Shown: positions 25,820 through 33,365, counted from the stretch's first letter. The stretch: 64,000 nucleotides of DNA from JBBSNV01 sp964458605 (GCA_964458605.1 CAYWLS010000003.1:62001-126000), one strand, 5' to 3'. Program-made: numbers and translations. Notes: generated by a model from the sequence alone, not told the origin.

Positions 25820-26553
25820 TGGCAACGGCCGCCCCCGCCGGCCAGGGCGCCAGCGCGCTCGTCCTGTTCTCCGGCGGCCAGGATTCGGCCACCTGCCTGG
25901 CCTGGGCGCTGGCCCAGGGCTGGCGGGTGGAGACCGTCGGCTTCGACTATGGCCAACGCCACAAGGTCGAGCTCGACTGCCGCGCAGGCTTCATCGCCGA
26001 GCTGCGCGCCGCCTTTCCCGACTGGTCGGCACGGCTGGGCGAGGATCATCGGCTCGATCTTGGCGTGATCGGCGCCGTCAGCGACTCGGCGCTGACCCAG
26101 GAACGTGCGATCGCCCTGCGCGAGGATGGCCTGCCCGATACCTTCGTGCCCGGCCGCAACCTGATGTTCTTCACCGTGGCCGCGGCCCTTGCCTATCGGC
26201 GCGGATTGAAGCATCTGGTGGGCGGCATGTGCGAAACCGACTATTCCGGCTATCCCGATTGCCGCGACGACACCTTGAAGGCGCTGCAGGCGGCCATCAA
26301 CCTGGGCATGAACAGCCGGCTGGCGATCGACACGCCGCTGATGTGGCGCGACAAGGCCGCCACCTGGCGACTGGCGCGCGATCTGGGCGGCGCAACGCTG
26401 GTCGAGCTGCTGCGGCGCGACACCCATAGCTGCTATCTCGGCCGGCGCGAGACCTTGCACGATTGGGGCTATGGCTGCGGCGACTGCCCGGCCTGCGAAC
26501 TGCGCCGTCGCGGCTGGCGCGAATTCGCCGCGGCGCCCCACGGCGCCTCATGA
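25819..26553 (+). CDS. queC: 7-cyano-7-deazaguanine synthase QueC
   Basis: A 244-residue ATP-dependent enzyme turning 7-carboxy-7-deazaguanine into preQ0, for queuosine (or 7-deazaguanine DNA). The PP-loop is FSGGQDSATCL (residues 17-27). Zinc cysteines are in CYLGRRETLHDWGYGCGDCPACELRRRGW (e.g. the CGDCPAC cluster), and VPGRNLMFFTVAAALA is conserved. The ATG at 25819 overlaps the hydratase TGA. No queD/E/F or dpd DNA-modification genes are seen nearby, so the preQ0 fate is unknown. The next gene overlaps its stop. Confidence 0.95.
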   Translation: MATAAPAGQGASALVLFSGGQDSATCLAWALAQGWRVETVGFDYGQRHKVELDCRAGFIAELRAAFPDWSARLGEDHRLDLGVIGAVSDSALTQERAIALREDGLPDTFVPGRNLMFFTVAAALAYRRGLKHLVGGMCETDYSGYPDCRDDTLKALQAAINLGMNSRLAIDTPLMWRDKAATWRLARDLGGATLVELLRRDTHSCYLGRRETLHDWGYGCGDCPACELRRRGWREFAAAPHGAS

Positions 26554-27206
26554 GCGCCACCAGCCGCGCCATCAAGCTCGGCCTGTCGCCGGCCCAGGCG
26601 CGCGTGCTGGCCGAACTGCGCACGCCGGAGAAGGTGCAGGATTTCGTCACCGCGCTGCGCACCAATTTCGAGCGCGACGGCGCCACCTGCCTGTCGGTCG
26701 CCGATGTGCTGCGCCGGCGTCATGCGCATTGCATCGAGGCTGCCTACGTTGCGGCCTGCGCGCTGTGGATCCATGGCCGGGCGCCGCTGCTGATGGATTT
26801 CCAGGCCACGGGCGACGACGATCACGTGGTGACGCTGTTCCGCCACGGCCGGCACTGGGGCGCGATCTCCAAGAGCAATCACGTCTGGCTGCGCTGGCGC
26901 GACCCGATCTACCGCTCCCTGCGCGAACTGGCGATGTCGTACTTCCACGAATACGTCGTGCACGACCGCAAGACATTGCGGCGCTATTCGCGTGCCTTCG
27001 ACCTGCGGCGCTTCGATCCGCGACTGTGGATCACCAACCCGGAGAATTGCTGGGATGTGGCGGCGGCGCTCGACGACACGCGCCACTATGCGCTGCTCAG
27101 CAAGGCCCAGGCCCGCCGGCTGCGTCGACGCGACCTGCTCGAGCTGCGCGCCGGCAAGCTGCTGCAGACCCGCGCGCCCAACCGCAAGCTGGCCGAGAAA
27201 TACTGA
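26550..27206 (+). CDS. Transglutaminase-like cysteine-protease-fold protein, coupled to queC
   Basis: A 218-residue protein. The pattern CLSVADVLRRRHAHCIEAAY with C61, then MDFQATGDDDHVVTLF with H92 and LRWRDPIYRSL with D118 fits the Cys-His-Asp order of the transglutaminase-like superfamily. The C-terminal ~70 residues are Arg-rich and helical. The ATG at 26550 overlaps the queC stop (ATGA), so the two are translationally coupled. No signal peptide or membrane segment is seen, so it is likely cytosolic. The substrate is unknown; a role in deazaguanine chemistry or protein processing is only suggested by the overlap. Confidence 0.75.
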   Translation: MSATSRAIKLGLSPAQARVLAELRTPEKVQDFVTALRTNFERDGATCLSVADVLRRRHAHCIEAAYVAACALWIHGRAPLLMDFQATGDDDHVVTLFRHGRHWGAISKSNHVWLRWRDPIYRSLRELAMSYFHEYVVHDRKTLRRYSRAFDLRRFDPRLWITNPENCWDVAAALDDTRHYALLSKAQARRLRRRDLLELRAGKLLQTRAPNRKLAEKY

Positions 27207-27243
27207 CGGAACGGCATGGCCGGCGGCCCGTTGGCGTTACACC

Positions 27244-27534
27244 ATGGGCAAACCCTACGATCGATCCGACCTCAACGACGGCGGCGGCCAGCGCCAGTCC
27301 GGTGCCGCGCAGGAGCAGGCCCAGGGGCAGACCCAGGAACAGGCCCAGGAGCAGCTCCCCGAGCGCGCCGCTCCCTCGCCATGCCCGCAGCGCCACGGCG
27401 GCAGCGATGTCGAGCGACCGCACGGCGACGGCAATTCGGTCAACCAGGCCAATGGCGGCACGGCGCAACGCGACGCCGACGGCCCGGGCCATCCGCCGCC
27501 GATGCAACAGAAGCCGGGCTATTCGCGCCGCTAG
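27244..27534 (+). CDS. Small hydrophilic Gln/Pro-rich protein, hypothetical
   Basis: A 96-residue frame from ATG 27244 to a stop at 27534 is low-complexity (Q, G, P, E-rich, with a (A/T)QEQAQ(G/E)Q-like stretch), with no domain I recognise. There is no obvious Shine-Dalgarno right before the ATG. Its stop lies at the edge of the palindrome at 27534, where the hairpin could act as its terminator. It may be a disordered small protein or a spurious frame; codon content resembles the neighbours. Confidence 0.35.
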   Translation: MGKPYDRSDLNDGGGQRQSGAAQEQAQGQTQEQAQEQLPERAAPSPCPQRHGGSDVERPHGDGNSVNQANGGTAQRDADGPGHPPPMQQKPGYSRR

Positions 27535-27592
27535 AGCAAATCACCTTTTGACGGAATCGTTCCGGATTCCGTCAAAGGGTGTGAATTTGCTC
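27534..27592. repeat. Strong 59-bp palindrome (hairpin)
   Basis: The core TTTGACGGAATC (27547-27558) pairs perfectly with GATTCCGTCAAA (27565-27576) around a 6-base loop, and the flanks GAGCAAAT...ATTTGCTC extend the symmetry. It may be a transcript end or a REP/RIME-like unit. With the next palindrome it fills part of the 305-base gap 27535-27845; nothing coding was seen there. Confidence 0.8.
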
Positions 27593-27613
27593 GACACTTT
27601 AGAGAGATAGAGC

Positions 27614-27673
27614 GAGCGGATTGACACGATCGGACGGAAGCGTTGTCGCGCTCCATCCGATCGCGATCCGCTC
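27614..27673. repeat. Second imperfect palindrome, 60 bp
   Basis: GAGCGGATTGACACGATCGGA at the left is mirrored by TCCGATCGCGATCCGCTC at the right with a short loop, giving interrupted complementarity. It lies 21 bases after the first palindrome and probably belongs to the same class of interspersed repeat. Confidence 0.65.
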
Positions 27674-27845
27674 TGGCACGGTCTTTCGTTACCGCTAGAA
27701 GATGAAATAACAGCCGGCCGGCCACGCAATTGCCAAACAAGCCGGCAATTGTGGCGAACCTGCCCTTGGCTTCAGCCGTAGGCATAGGCACCGAACGTCG
27801 AGGCCTCGCTGCCTCGCCCCGTCCAACAGAATTCTGGAGATGACG

Positions 27846-28091
27846 ATGAAGAAGCTTGCCGTTCCCTTTGCAGTGGCCTGCACCTTGGCGCTGGGCGCCT
27901 GCGGCACCAACGCGGTCGACCGCACGGCGACCGGCGCCGGCCTGGGCGCTGGCGTCGGCGCGGGTGTCGGCCTGCTGTTCGGCGGCGTCGGCGTTATCCC
28001 GGGCGCGCTGATCGGCGGCGCTGTCGGCGGCGCCGGCGGCCTGGTGACCACGTCGGATCAGGTCGATCTCGGCACGCCGGTCTGGCGCTAG
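27846..28091 (+). CDS. Glycine-zipper lipoprotein (YmgG/OmpA-lipoprotein-like)
   Basis: An 81-residue lipoprotein. The signal MKKLAVPFAVACTLALGAC ends in an LGAC lipobox with C19 as the acylated residue. The mature part is dominated by GxGxGxG glycine-zipper repeats (GAGLGAGVGAGVGLLFGG, GGAVGGAGG), which pack as membrane helices, followed by a short polar tail. The GGAG site is 6 bases before ATG 27846, which makes that start better than the ATG at 27840. A strong terminator follows. Such proteins are envelope-stress-linked, but no EcfG-type promoter was seen here. Confidence 0.8.
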   Translation: MKKLAVPFAVACTLALGACGTNAVDRTATGAGLGAGVGAGVGLLFGGVGVIPGALIGGAVGGAGGLVTTSDQVDLGTPVWR

Positions 28092-28101
28092 GCAAAAAAA
28101 G

Positions 28102-28133
28102 GGGCGGCAGCGATCGGCGCTGCCGCCCTTTTT
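28102..28133 (+). terminator. Rho-independent terminator after the lipoprotein gene
   Basis: GGGCGGCAGCG and CGCTGCCGCCC form a perfect 11-bp stem with a 5-base loop, followed by TTTTT. It lies just past the lipoprotein stop and could also stop the oncoming minus-strand gene. Confidence 0.9.
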
Positions 28134-28169
28134 GTTTGCCCCGATTCCGCCGGCACCCGGCGCGGGCGC

Positions 28170-28868
28170 TCAGACGCGATTGTGCAGCGCCTGGTTCAGC
28201 ATCACCTTGAGTTCCGGCGCCTGGAACGGCGTCGTCACCAGATAGGCCGGATCGCGCCCGCTGGGCTCCACGCCGCCCGATGCCACGACGATGATCGGCG
28301 CCGCGATGCGCAGGCGGTCCATCGGCGAGGGCCGGTCGCCATCGGTGAAGCTGCCCGACACGTCCATGACCACGGCATCGATCTTGATCGCCTGCGCCGT
28401 CGCCAGCGCTTCGTCGTGATCCGCCGCGACGCCCAGCACGCGGTGGCCCATGCTTTCGATGGCATCGGTCATCACCTTGGCCAGCACCGCATCGTCCTGC
28501 ACCAACAGAAGATCGACCCCAGGCCGGCGATGCAGTTCGCCGTAGGCCTGCTCCAGGCGGCGCTGCATGTCGAGTACGTCGCCGCGCAGGATGTCCGACA
28601 CTTCCTGGATCGAGAAACCCTGCGCATGGCGCAGCATTAGCCCGTAGCGGTCGACCGCCGCCGCTTCGCTGCGCCGGCCATAGATATCGTGGAAGTCGCG
28701 GAACAGCCGGGTGCGCACGTCGCGCGCCGGCAGCGCGCGGTAATCCTTCTCGCGCGCCGACTGCACCGTGCGCTGCACCAGATCGCTGTCGCCGCCGGTG
28801 AGGGCCCTGGCATGGCGGCGCAGGGCCGCCAGATGAGGCTGGATTTTCCGTGCCGTCTCGCGTCGCAT
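28170..28868 (-). CDS. PhyR-like response regulator, degenerate receiver
   Basis: A 232-residue protein with the PhyR layout: a sigma-factor-like N-half (residues ~1-105, GGDSDLVQRTV and HAQGFSIQEVSDIL) and a C-terminal receiver (from ~118). Compared with canonical PhyR of this window, the acidic pair site reads QDD (Q124 where PhyR has E), the phospho-acceptor Asp is kept (D169 in VVMDV), the T/S at the switch is S197, and the conserved Lys is Thr (T213 in VTTPF). The receiver is therefore probably not normally phosphorylated or switches differently. It is divergent from a kinase-like gene at 29064. A purine-rich AAAGGA precedes ATG 28868. Role inferred: modulator of the general stress response. 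Confidence 0.75.
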   Translation of the reverse strand: MRRETARKIQPHLAALRRHARALTGGDSDLVQRTVQSAREKDYRALPARDVRTRLFRDFHDIYGRRSEAAAVDRYGLMLRHAQGFSIQEVSDILRGDVLDMQRRLEQAYGELHRRPGVDLLLVQDDAVLAKVMTDAIESMGHRVLGVAADHDEALATAQAIKIDAVVMDVSGSFTDGDRPSPMDRLRIAAPIIVVASGGVEPSGRDPAYLVTTPFQAPELKVMLNQALHNRV

Positions 28869-28976
28869 CGAATTCCTTTCGCAGACTGCATAGATAGGCG
28901 GCGATCGACGCGGCATTGTGCTCGGCTTGGTACGACATTGCGGCGATTTGGCGATATTTCGGGAGCGGTTACCGCC

Positions 28977-29002
28977 GGAACCCGGAATACCGCGAGGGCG
29001 TT
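28977..29002 (+). promoter_or_regulatory. EcfG-type promoter, GGAAC-N17-CGTT
   Basis: GGAAC at 28977-28981, then 17 bases, then CGTT at 28999-29002, an exact match to the alphaproteobacterial EcfG promoter. It lies ~60 bases before the GTG start of the kinase-like gene at 29064. Confidence 0.8.
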
Positions 29003-29063
29003 TTCCCGTTGCGCACCGAGCCGTGGATGGAAGCGGCTCGCCATTGCGCAAGGAAGGGGGCAC

Positions 29064-29771
29064 GTGTCCGATCTCGATTTGTCCAGCGCGCCGGTTGGCG
29101 GCGGCAGGCTGTGGCGCCGTCTGATCGAACGTCGCCGCAGGCGGCGCATGAGCGCCCACGAGTTGCGCGAACTGCGCGACGCGGTGACGCGCGTGCCGCG
29201 TCGTCAGCTGCAGGTCTTTCTCGGCCTGATCGACATGCAGATGCAGCGGCTGTCGCCGCGCGCGGAGCGGCTGCGCCTGCAGCAGCTGCGCTGCCACATC
29301 GCCGCCCGCATGATCGTGGAGAAACATGTCAGCCAGGGCCACCTGCCCGGCGGCGTCAAGCTCGAGGTGGTGCTGGCCGAGGTCTGCCGTTGCATCAGCG
29401 ACGGCTACAAGGCGATGTCGCCCGACAACGAACTGTACTGGCGCCTGGGCCCCGTCGACATCGACCGCGAAGGCGCGCTGGCGGTGGCGTTGCTGTTGTC
29501 GGAAACGCTGTCGGAATGCATGACGGCGACCTTCAACCAGCCATACCGGCGGCGCATCGACGTGGCGCTGACCCGGCTGGACGCAGCCGCGGCGGAGCTG
29601 TCGGTCAAGGACAACGCCATGGAAGGCGACCGGCTGGCGCAGGCGGTGCTGCAGGACAATCCCCTGCCGCTGCGCTTTGCCCAGCGCTGCGGCGGCACCT
29701 TGCGCGTCAACGGCTCGCCCGACTTCCACCTGCAACTGACGCTGCCGCTCGACACCGTGCGACGGCGCTGA
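29064..29771 (+). CDS. HisKA_2/HWE kinase-like protein lacking catalytic His and Asn (pseudokinase)
   Basis: A 235-residue soluble protein aligned by eye to the kinase core of the sensor at 29802: RELRDAVTRVPRRQLQVFLGLI takes the place of an H-box (EINHRIKNSLQ-like), but the phospho-acceptor His is missing. The N-box region reads LLLSETLSECMTATF, where the usual Asn is absent. The end FAQRCGGTLRVNGSPDFHL matches the last ATPase strands. No sensor or membrane domain precedes it. GTG 29064 is chosen because GGAAGGGGG lies 3 bases upstream and the EcfG promoter before it; an ATG at 29148 would give a shorter form. It is likely a regulatory, non-catalytic partner of the stress response. Confidence 0.65.
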   Translation: MSDLDLSSAPVGGGRLWRRLIERRRRRRMSAHELRELRDAVTRVPRRQLQVFLGLIDMQMQRLSPRAERLRLQQLRCHIAARMIVEKHVSQGHLPGGVKLEVVLAEVCRCISDGYKAMSPDNELYWRLGPVDIDREGALAVALLLSETLSECMTATFNQPYRRRIDVALTRLDAAAAELSVKDNAMEGDRLAQAVLQDNPLPLRFAQRCGGTLRVNGSPDFHLQLTLPLDTVRRR

Positions 29772-29801
29772 ACGCGGGCCCGGAGCGGATCGGGCCTCGC
29801 T

Positions 29802-31835
29802 CTAGAATCCGCCTCCGCCCGACATCAGCAGCGAGGCCGGCGGCCCGGAACGCTCGCCGGCATCGGTGCGGTTGGCCTCGAAGGCGATCGACCAGGTGCC
29901 GCCTTCGGCTTCGCTGATGGCGATGCGGCCGCCGATCTGGTCGACGAAGGCGTGGATCAAGGTGTAGGACAGCGGCCCGGCGGCGCCGGAGAAAGCCTCC
30001 GCGCCCATGCCGTCGGTATCGATCACCCTCACCTCGACCTGTTCCCCGCGCGTCGTCACCGCGACCTTGATCAGCGCCTTGGCCGTGGCATCGGGTGCGC
30101 GCAGGCTGAGATTGACCAGGATCTCGCCGACCGCCATGCCGAGCGGCACCGCCTGGGTGGTCGGCACGATCACCGCGCCCTCGCCGGTGAAGGCCAGCGC
30201 CGAGCGGCCATCGGACATGTAGGCGACGCTGAAGTCGCGGCACAGGCGGCGCAGGAACGCCACCAGCTCGACCGTGTCGGGCCGGCCGCTGTCGTCGAGA
30301 TGGGCGTAGACCGTGGCCAGCGCCACCAGCCGGCGCCGCGCCACCTCGAAGCGGCCGCGCTCCTCGGCCGAGGGGATGCGCCGCGACTGCAGGTTCATGA
30401 TGCTGTTCATGAGCTGCAGGCTGTTCTTGATGCGATGGTTGATCTCGCGCAGCACCTGGTCCTTGTGCTCCTGCAGCAGCCGCTGCTCGGTGATGTCGCG
30501 AATCGTGCCGATGATGCGGTCGGGCAGCCGGTCGGGCGACAGGCCACCGAAGATGCGGCCGCGCGCCGACACCCAGATCAGCCCGGCATCGGGATGGCGC
30601 ATGCGGAACTCGACCGCCGCGCCGCCTTCCTGCTGGCGGCTGCGCAGCCGGCGCAATTCGCGCAGCAGGGTCAGCCGGTCGCCGGGATGGACATGGCGCA
30701 TGAAACGCGCCGGAGTCAGGCTGTCGATCGCCGGCAGTCCGAAATGACCCGGACCGACGCCGGCCCAGGCCAGCGATTTGCGTTTCATGTCGTAGTCGAA
30801 GATGCCGATGCCGGTGGCTTCGACCGCCAGTTCGAGTCGTTCGTTGGAGCGCGTCACCTCGGCGGTGCGCAGGCCCAGCGCGCTGCGCAGATCGGCCTGG
30901 CGGCGGCCGAAGCGCGAGCCCAGCCCGGCGCCGACACCGATCACGATTACCGCCAGGGCGATGATACCCGAGCCGATCCAGAACCGGTGCGTCCAGTCGG
31001 CCAGCACGTCCGACCAGGGAGCGATGTAGACGGTGACGAGGTTGTATTCGGGCAGCGGCCGCAGGGCGACCATGTAGTCCACGCCCTTGGTCTGGGCGCG
31101 CATCGACAGGAAGCCGTCCTTGGGTACGACGCCGGGCGCGTGCAAGGCTGGCCACAGGCCGGAGATGGCGTCGACATGCTGCTCGCCGGTGCCGACGATC
31201 AGTTCGCCGTTGGCGGTGACGATCGCGATCTCCGCCCCGTCCGCCAAGCCCAGCGAGCGGCCGACGGCGGGAAAATAGGTCGGGTCGAATGCCGCCAGCA
31301 GTACCCCGGCAAACTTGCCGTCGCGTTCGATGCGGCGGCTGATGGCGAAGAAATCCTTCTTGGTCACCCGACCGTTGGTGCGCGGACTGATGAAAGAGCG
31401 GACACCGTTGCGATGGGCCTGGAAATAGGGGCGGTCGGCCACCGACCGATCCAGTTCGCCGACCGAGGTCGAGTAGCGGGTCCGCCCCTCGGCGTCGATA
31501 TACCATATCGCTCCGATATAAGGCAGACGCTGCACCAGCCTGTCGAAGGCGCGGTGTCGCGCCGGGTCGTTGGCGATGGCCAGGGCATTGCCCTCGCCCA
31601 GCGCCTGATCCGCCATTTCCAGAACCAGGTCCACCGAACGCACGGTCCACAGAAAATTTTCCCGGGCCAGACGGGTGGAGGTGGAGGCAACGGTGACGAC
31701 GCCCTGCTCCGCCTCCGCATGGGTGCGGAAAGTCAGCCAGCACCACACCCCAATGAGTGCGGCGATGGCGACAATTGCAAATGAAATCAACTGCCTGGGA
31801 GTGGTCTGACCAAGCAGTGGGGGGCGGGTATCCAT
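29802..31835 (-). CDS. Membrane sensor histidine kinase, HisKA_2/HWE type, dCache-like + PAS
   Basis: A 677-residue sensor. TM1 is about residues 15-36 and TM2 about 287-306, bounding a ~250-residue periplasmic sensor domain (dCache_1-like, with VADRPYFQAHRNGVRSFISP). A PAS-like domain follows (GIGIFDYDM... to GTIRDITEQ). The H-box is EINHRIKNSLQLMNSI with H467, and the N-box is GMAVGEILVNLSLRA. In this phylum such HisKA_2/HWE kinases phosphorylate PhyR. A GGAAC-N16-TGTT element lies 12 bases upstream of ATG 31835 and there is no Shine-Dalgarno, so the leader would be very short. Confidence 0.88.
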   Translation of the reverse strand: MDTRPPLLGQTTPRQLISFAIVAIAALIGVWCWLTFRTHAEAEQGVVTVASTSTRLARENFLWTVRSVDLVLEMADQALGEGNALAIANDPARHRAFDRLVQRLPYIGAIWYIDAEGRTRYSTSVGELDRSVADRPYFQAHRNGVRSFISPRTNGRVTKKDFFAISRRIERDGKFAGVLLAAFDPTYFPAVGRSLGLADGAEIAIVTANGELIVGTGEQHVDAISGLWPALHAPGVVPKDGFLSMRAQTKGVDYMVALRPLPEYNLVTVYIAPWSDVLADWTHRFWIGSGIIALAVIVIGVGAGLGSRFGRRQADLRSALGLRTAEVTRSNERLELAVEATGIGIFDYDMKRKSLAWAGVGPGHFGLPAIDSLTPARFMRHVHPGDRLTLLRELRRLRSRQQEGGAAVEFRMRHPDAGLIWVSARGRIFGGLSPDRLPDRIIGTIRDITEQRLLQEHKDQVLREINHRIKNSLQLMNSIMNLQSRRIPSAEERGRFEVARRRLVALATVYAHLDDSGRPDTVELVAFLRRLCRDFSVAYMSDGRSALAFTGEGAVIVPTTQAVPLGMAVGEILVNLSLRAPDATAKALIKVAVTTRGEQVEVRVIDTDGMGAEAFSGAAGPLSYTLIHAFVDQIGGRIAISEAEGGTWSIAFEANRTDAGERSGPPASLLMSGGGGF

Positions 31836-31847
31836 TTCAGAGATAGT

Positions 31848-31872
31848 AACACCGGCTCGCCGGCTTAGTTCC
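31848..31872 (-). promoter_or_regulatory. EcfG-type promoter, GGAAC-N16-TGTT, before the sensor kinase
   Basis: Reading the minus strand: GGAAC (31872-31868), 16 bases, TGTT (31851-31848), one mismatch to CGTT. It points at the kinase gene (ATG 31835), so the transcript would start only a few bases before the ATG. Confidence 0.55.
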
Positions 31873-31994
31873 GGGCAAACCCAGGCTTTCGGATAATTTG
31901 CACGTTCCGGCAACGGCGGCCGGGAACCGATGCAACAGGATGGCGTTGGGTCGAATGAGACGACGGCTACCCCAAGCCTCGATCTCCTCGTGTA

Positions 31995-32029
31995 GCACCA
32001 TGGCCGGCTGCCCCAACTGGCCATGGTGC
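31995..32029. repeat. Perfect 11-bp inverted repeat in the kinase/small-protein gap
   Basis: GCACCATGGCC (31995-32005) and GGCCATGGTGC (32019-32029) are perfectly complementary with a 13-base loop. The 316-base gap 31836-32151 holds this and the kinase promoter; no gene was seen. It may be a hairpin end for the gene at 32152-32298, which reads toward it. Confidence 0.65.
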
Positions 32030-32151
32030 ATCTCCCGACCCCGTCATCCCGTAACGAGAGACCACCCCCAAGCGTCGCCCACGAGCGTCCTGGACTGCCT
32101 TCGGCGCCCATGGACTGCCCGGCAGCAGCCCATGGGCTGTCCCCGCGGTGT

Positions 32152-32298
32152 CTACCAGCGCCCGAAGATCAGGAAAGCCGCCACCATCCCCACGATCACC
32201 AGCGCCATCGACACGATGAGCACCCAGCGGATGCGGAACAGCTCGATGCCCTGTTTGGCTTCCAGGGGAGTCTTTTCGATCTTGTGGTGCTCGACCAT
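32152..32298 (-). CDS. 48-residue single-helix membrane protein
   Basis: Starts MVEHHKIEKTPLEAKQG and ends with one hydrophobic helix (IRWVLIVSMALVIVGMVAAFLIFG), i.e. a small inner-membrane protein. ATG 32298 has a perfect GGAGG 5 bases upstream, and the EcfG promoter lies 34 bases before it. A longer frame to 32373 would place the promoter inside the gene, so the short form is preferred. A charged, His/Lys-rich cytosolic end before one TM helix is typical of stress-induced membrane microproteins. The function is unknown. Confidence 0.7.
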   Translation of the reverse strand: MVEHHKIEKTPLEAKQGIELFRIRWVLIVSMALVIVGMVAAFLIFGRW

Positions 32299-32331
32299 CG
32301 CCGCCTCCGAATGAAACATCGTCGTGATTTC

Positions 32332-32357
32332 AACGAATTGGCCGTCGGCGACGTTCC
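32332..32357 (-). promoter_or_regulatory. EcfG-type promoter, exact GGAAC-N17-CGTT
   Basis: On the minus strand GGAAC (32357-32353), 17 bases and CGTT (32335-32332) match the consensus exactly, directly upstream of the 48-residue membrane protein. The divergent csbD promoter begins 22 bases away. Confidence 0.8.
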
Positions 32358-32378
32358 GCACGCGGTAGCGCATGGAAG

Positions 32379-32404
32379 GGAACCCGCCGGCGAGCGCGTC
32401 CGTA
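32379..32404 (+). promoter_or_regulatory. EcfG-type promoter, GGAAC-N17-CGTA, before csbD
   Basis: GGAAC at 32379-32383, 17 bases, CGTA at 32401-32404 (one mismatch in the -10). It precedes ATG 32432 by 28 bases and faces away from the promoter at 32332-32357. Confidence 0.7.
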
Positions 32405-32431
32405 GCGGTGAGCAGCGTTGCAGGAGGAGCC

Positions 32432-32635
32432 ATGAACTGGGATCGCATCGAAGGGCAGTGGAAGCAGCTCAAGGGCACCGTCAAGCAGGAATGGGCCAAG
32501 CTGACCGACGACGATTTGTCGTTCATCAACGGCAAGCGCGACGAGTTGGTGGGCCGGATCCAGGAGCGCTACGGCATCGCGCGCGACGATGCCGACCGCC
32601 AGGTTCGCGACTGGGAACGCGATCGCGCGCCCTGA
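32432..32635 (+). CDS. CsbD family stress protein
   Basis: A 67-residue CsbD-like protein: MNWDRIEGQWKQLKGTVKQEW, then WAKLTDDDLSFINGKRDELVGRIQERYGIARDDADRQV (only parts quoted), the standard two-part CsbD pattern including the GxxDxLxGxxQxxYG box. ATG 32432 has AGGAGGAGCC upstream; a longer frame to 32372 lacks one. CsbD proteins are abundant general-stress proteins of unknown biochemical function. An EcfG promoter precedes it. Confidence 0.9.
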   Translation: MNWDRIEGQWKQLKGTVKQEWAKLTDDDLSFINGKRDELVGRIQERYGIARDDADRQVRDWERDRAP

Positions 32636-32694
32636 TCCTCACGGAACAGCAAAAAGCGGCCATGGTCCCGCGTCTTTTTCGCTTCGCCGCAAGG

Positions 32695-33057
32695 CTAACG
32701 CCGGGGTCCGCCCAGCATCGCACCCGCCGCCAGCGCCGCCATCATCAGTCCCGGCGTCACCCTAGGCACGGCGCCGGCCCAGTCGGTGGTGCGGGCTATG
32801 CGGCGGCGACGTCGCCGCAGGCCGCAACAACCCAGCGCCGCACCGCCGCCCAGCACAAGATAGACGCCGGCGACGATCGCCATGCCTGCTGCCGCGCCCA
32901 ACCCGGGCGCCAGCGCCCGATAGGCCGCAACCGAGCCCAGCACCAGCGCCGCGGCGAAGAAGACGACCGCCAGGCAGGCGACGGCGAACTCCGCCATGCG
33001 CGTGCGCAGCCATCCGCCAACGGACAGCAGCAGCAGTCGAATCCCTTCGCCCAGCAT
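32695..33057 (-). CDS. Small membrane protein next to DUF883 (holin-like/DUF1469 type)
   Basis: A 120-residue protein with two strong TM helices around residues 20-45 and 52-75 (MAEFAVACLAVVFFAAAL and MAIVAGVYLVLGGGAALG), an Arg-rich middle (CCGLRRRRRRIARTT) and a final hydrophobic segment. This resembles the phage-holin-III/DUF1469 membrane proteins that often accompany DUF883 genes in stress loci. It follows the DUF883 gene by 8 bases and shares its EcfG promoter. There are no other phage genes, so it is not a lysis holin. Confidence 0.7.
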   Translation of the reverse strand: MLGEGIRLLLLSVGGWLRTRMAEFAVACLAVVFFAAALVLGSVAAYRALAPGLGAAAGMAIVAGVYLVLGGGAALGCCGLRRRRRRIARTTDWAGAVPRVTPGLMMAALAAGAMLGGPRR

Positions 33058-33065
33058 GATCGAGC

Positions 33066-33365
33066 CTATTCGGAGCGATGCATGGTGCGCGCCAGGAAGG
33101 CGCCCAGCAGCGCCGCACCGGCCAGGCTGGCCAGCGGATGGCGCTGCACGTAGTCGCCGACGATGTCGGCCGATTGCTGCGACCGATCGACCGCCATGCC
33201 GGCATATTTCTTGGCCGCCTGCGTGGCCCGGTCGCGCGCCGCCGACAGGCCATGCGAACCGGTGTCGGCCGCGGTCCGCACCAGCTCCTTGATCTGATCC
33301 TGCAGGCCCGCGATGTCGTCGCGCAGTTGCTCGAACGAGTCGGCGGCACCGTTTTTCTCAGCCAT
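33066..33365 (-). CDS. DUF883 (ElaB/YqjD) family membrane-anchored protein
   Basis: A 99-residue protein: a soluble amphipathic helix (FEQLRDDIAGLQDQIKELVR, then AAKKYAGMAVDRSQQSADIV) and one C-terminal TM segment (HPLASLAGAALLGAFLART). E. coli YqjD/ElaB tether ribosomes to the inner membrane in stationary phase, which suggests a similar role. ATG 33365 has AAGGAG 6 bases upstream, better than ATG 33371. An EcfG promoter is at 33418-33442. Confidence 0.85.
   Translation of the reverse strand: MAEKNGAADSFEQLRDDIAGLQDQIKELVRTAADTGSHGLSAARDRATQAAKKYAGMAVDRSQQSADIVGDYVQRHPLASLAGAALLGAFLARTMHRSE

Noticed and set aside
32695..33057. Holin-like membrane protein as evidence of a prophage
   Set aside because: No other phage genes surround it; it sits behind DUF883 under an EcfG-type promoter, as in stress loci.
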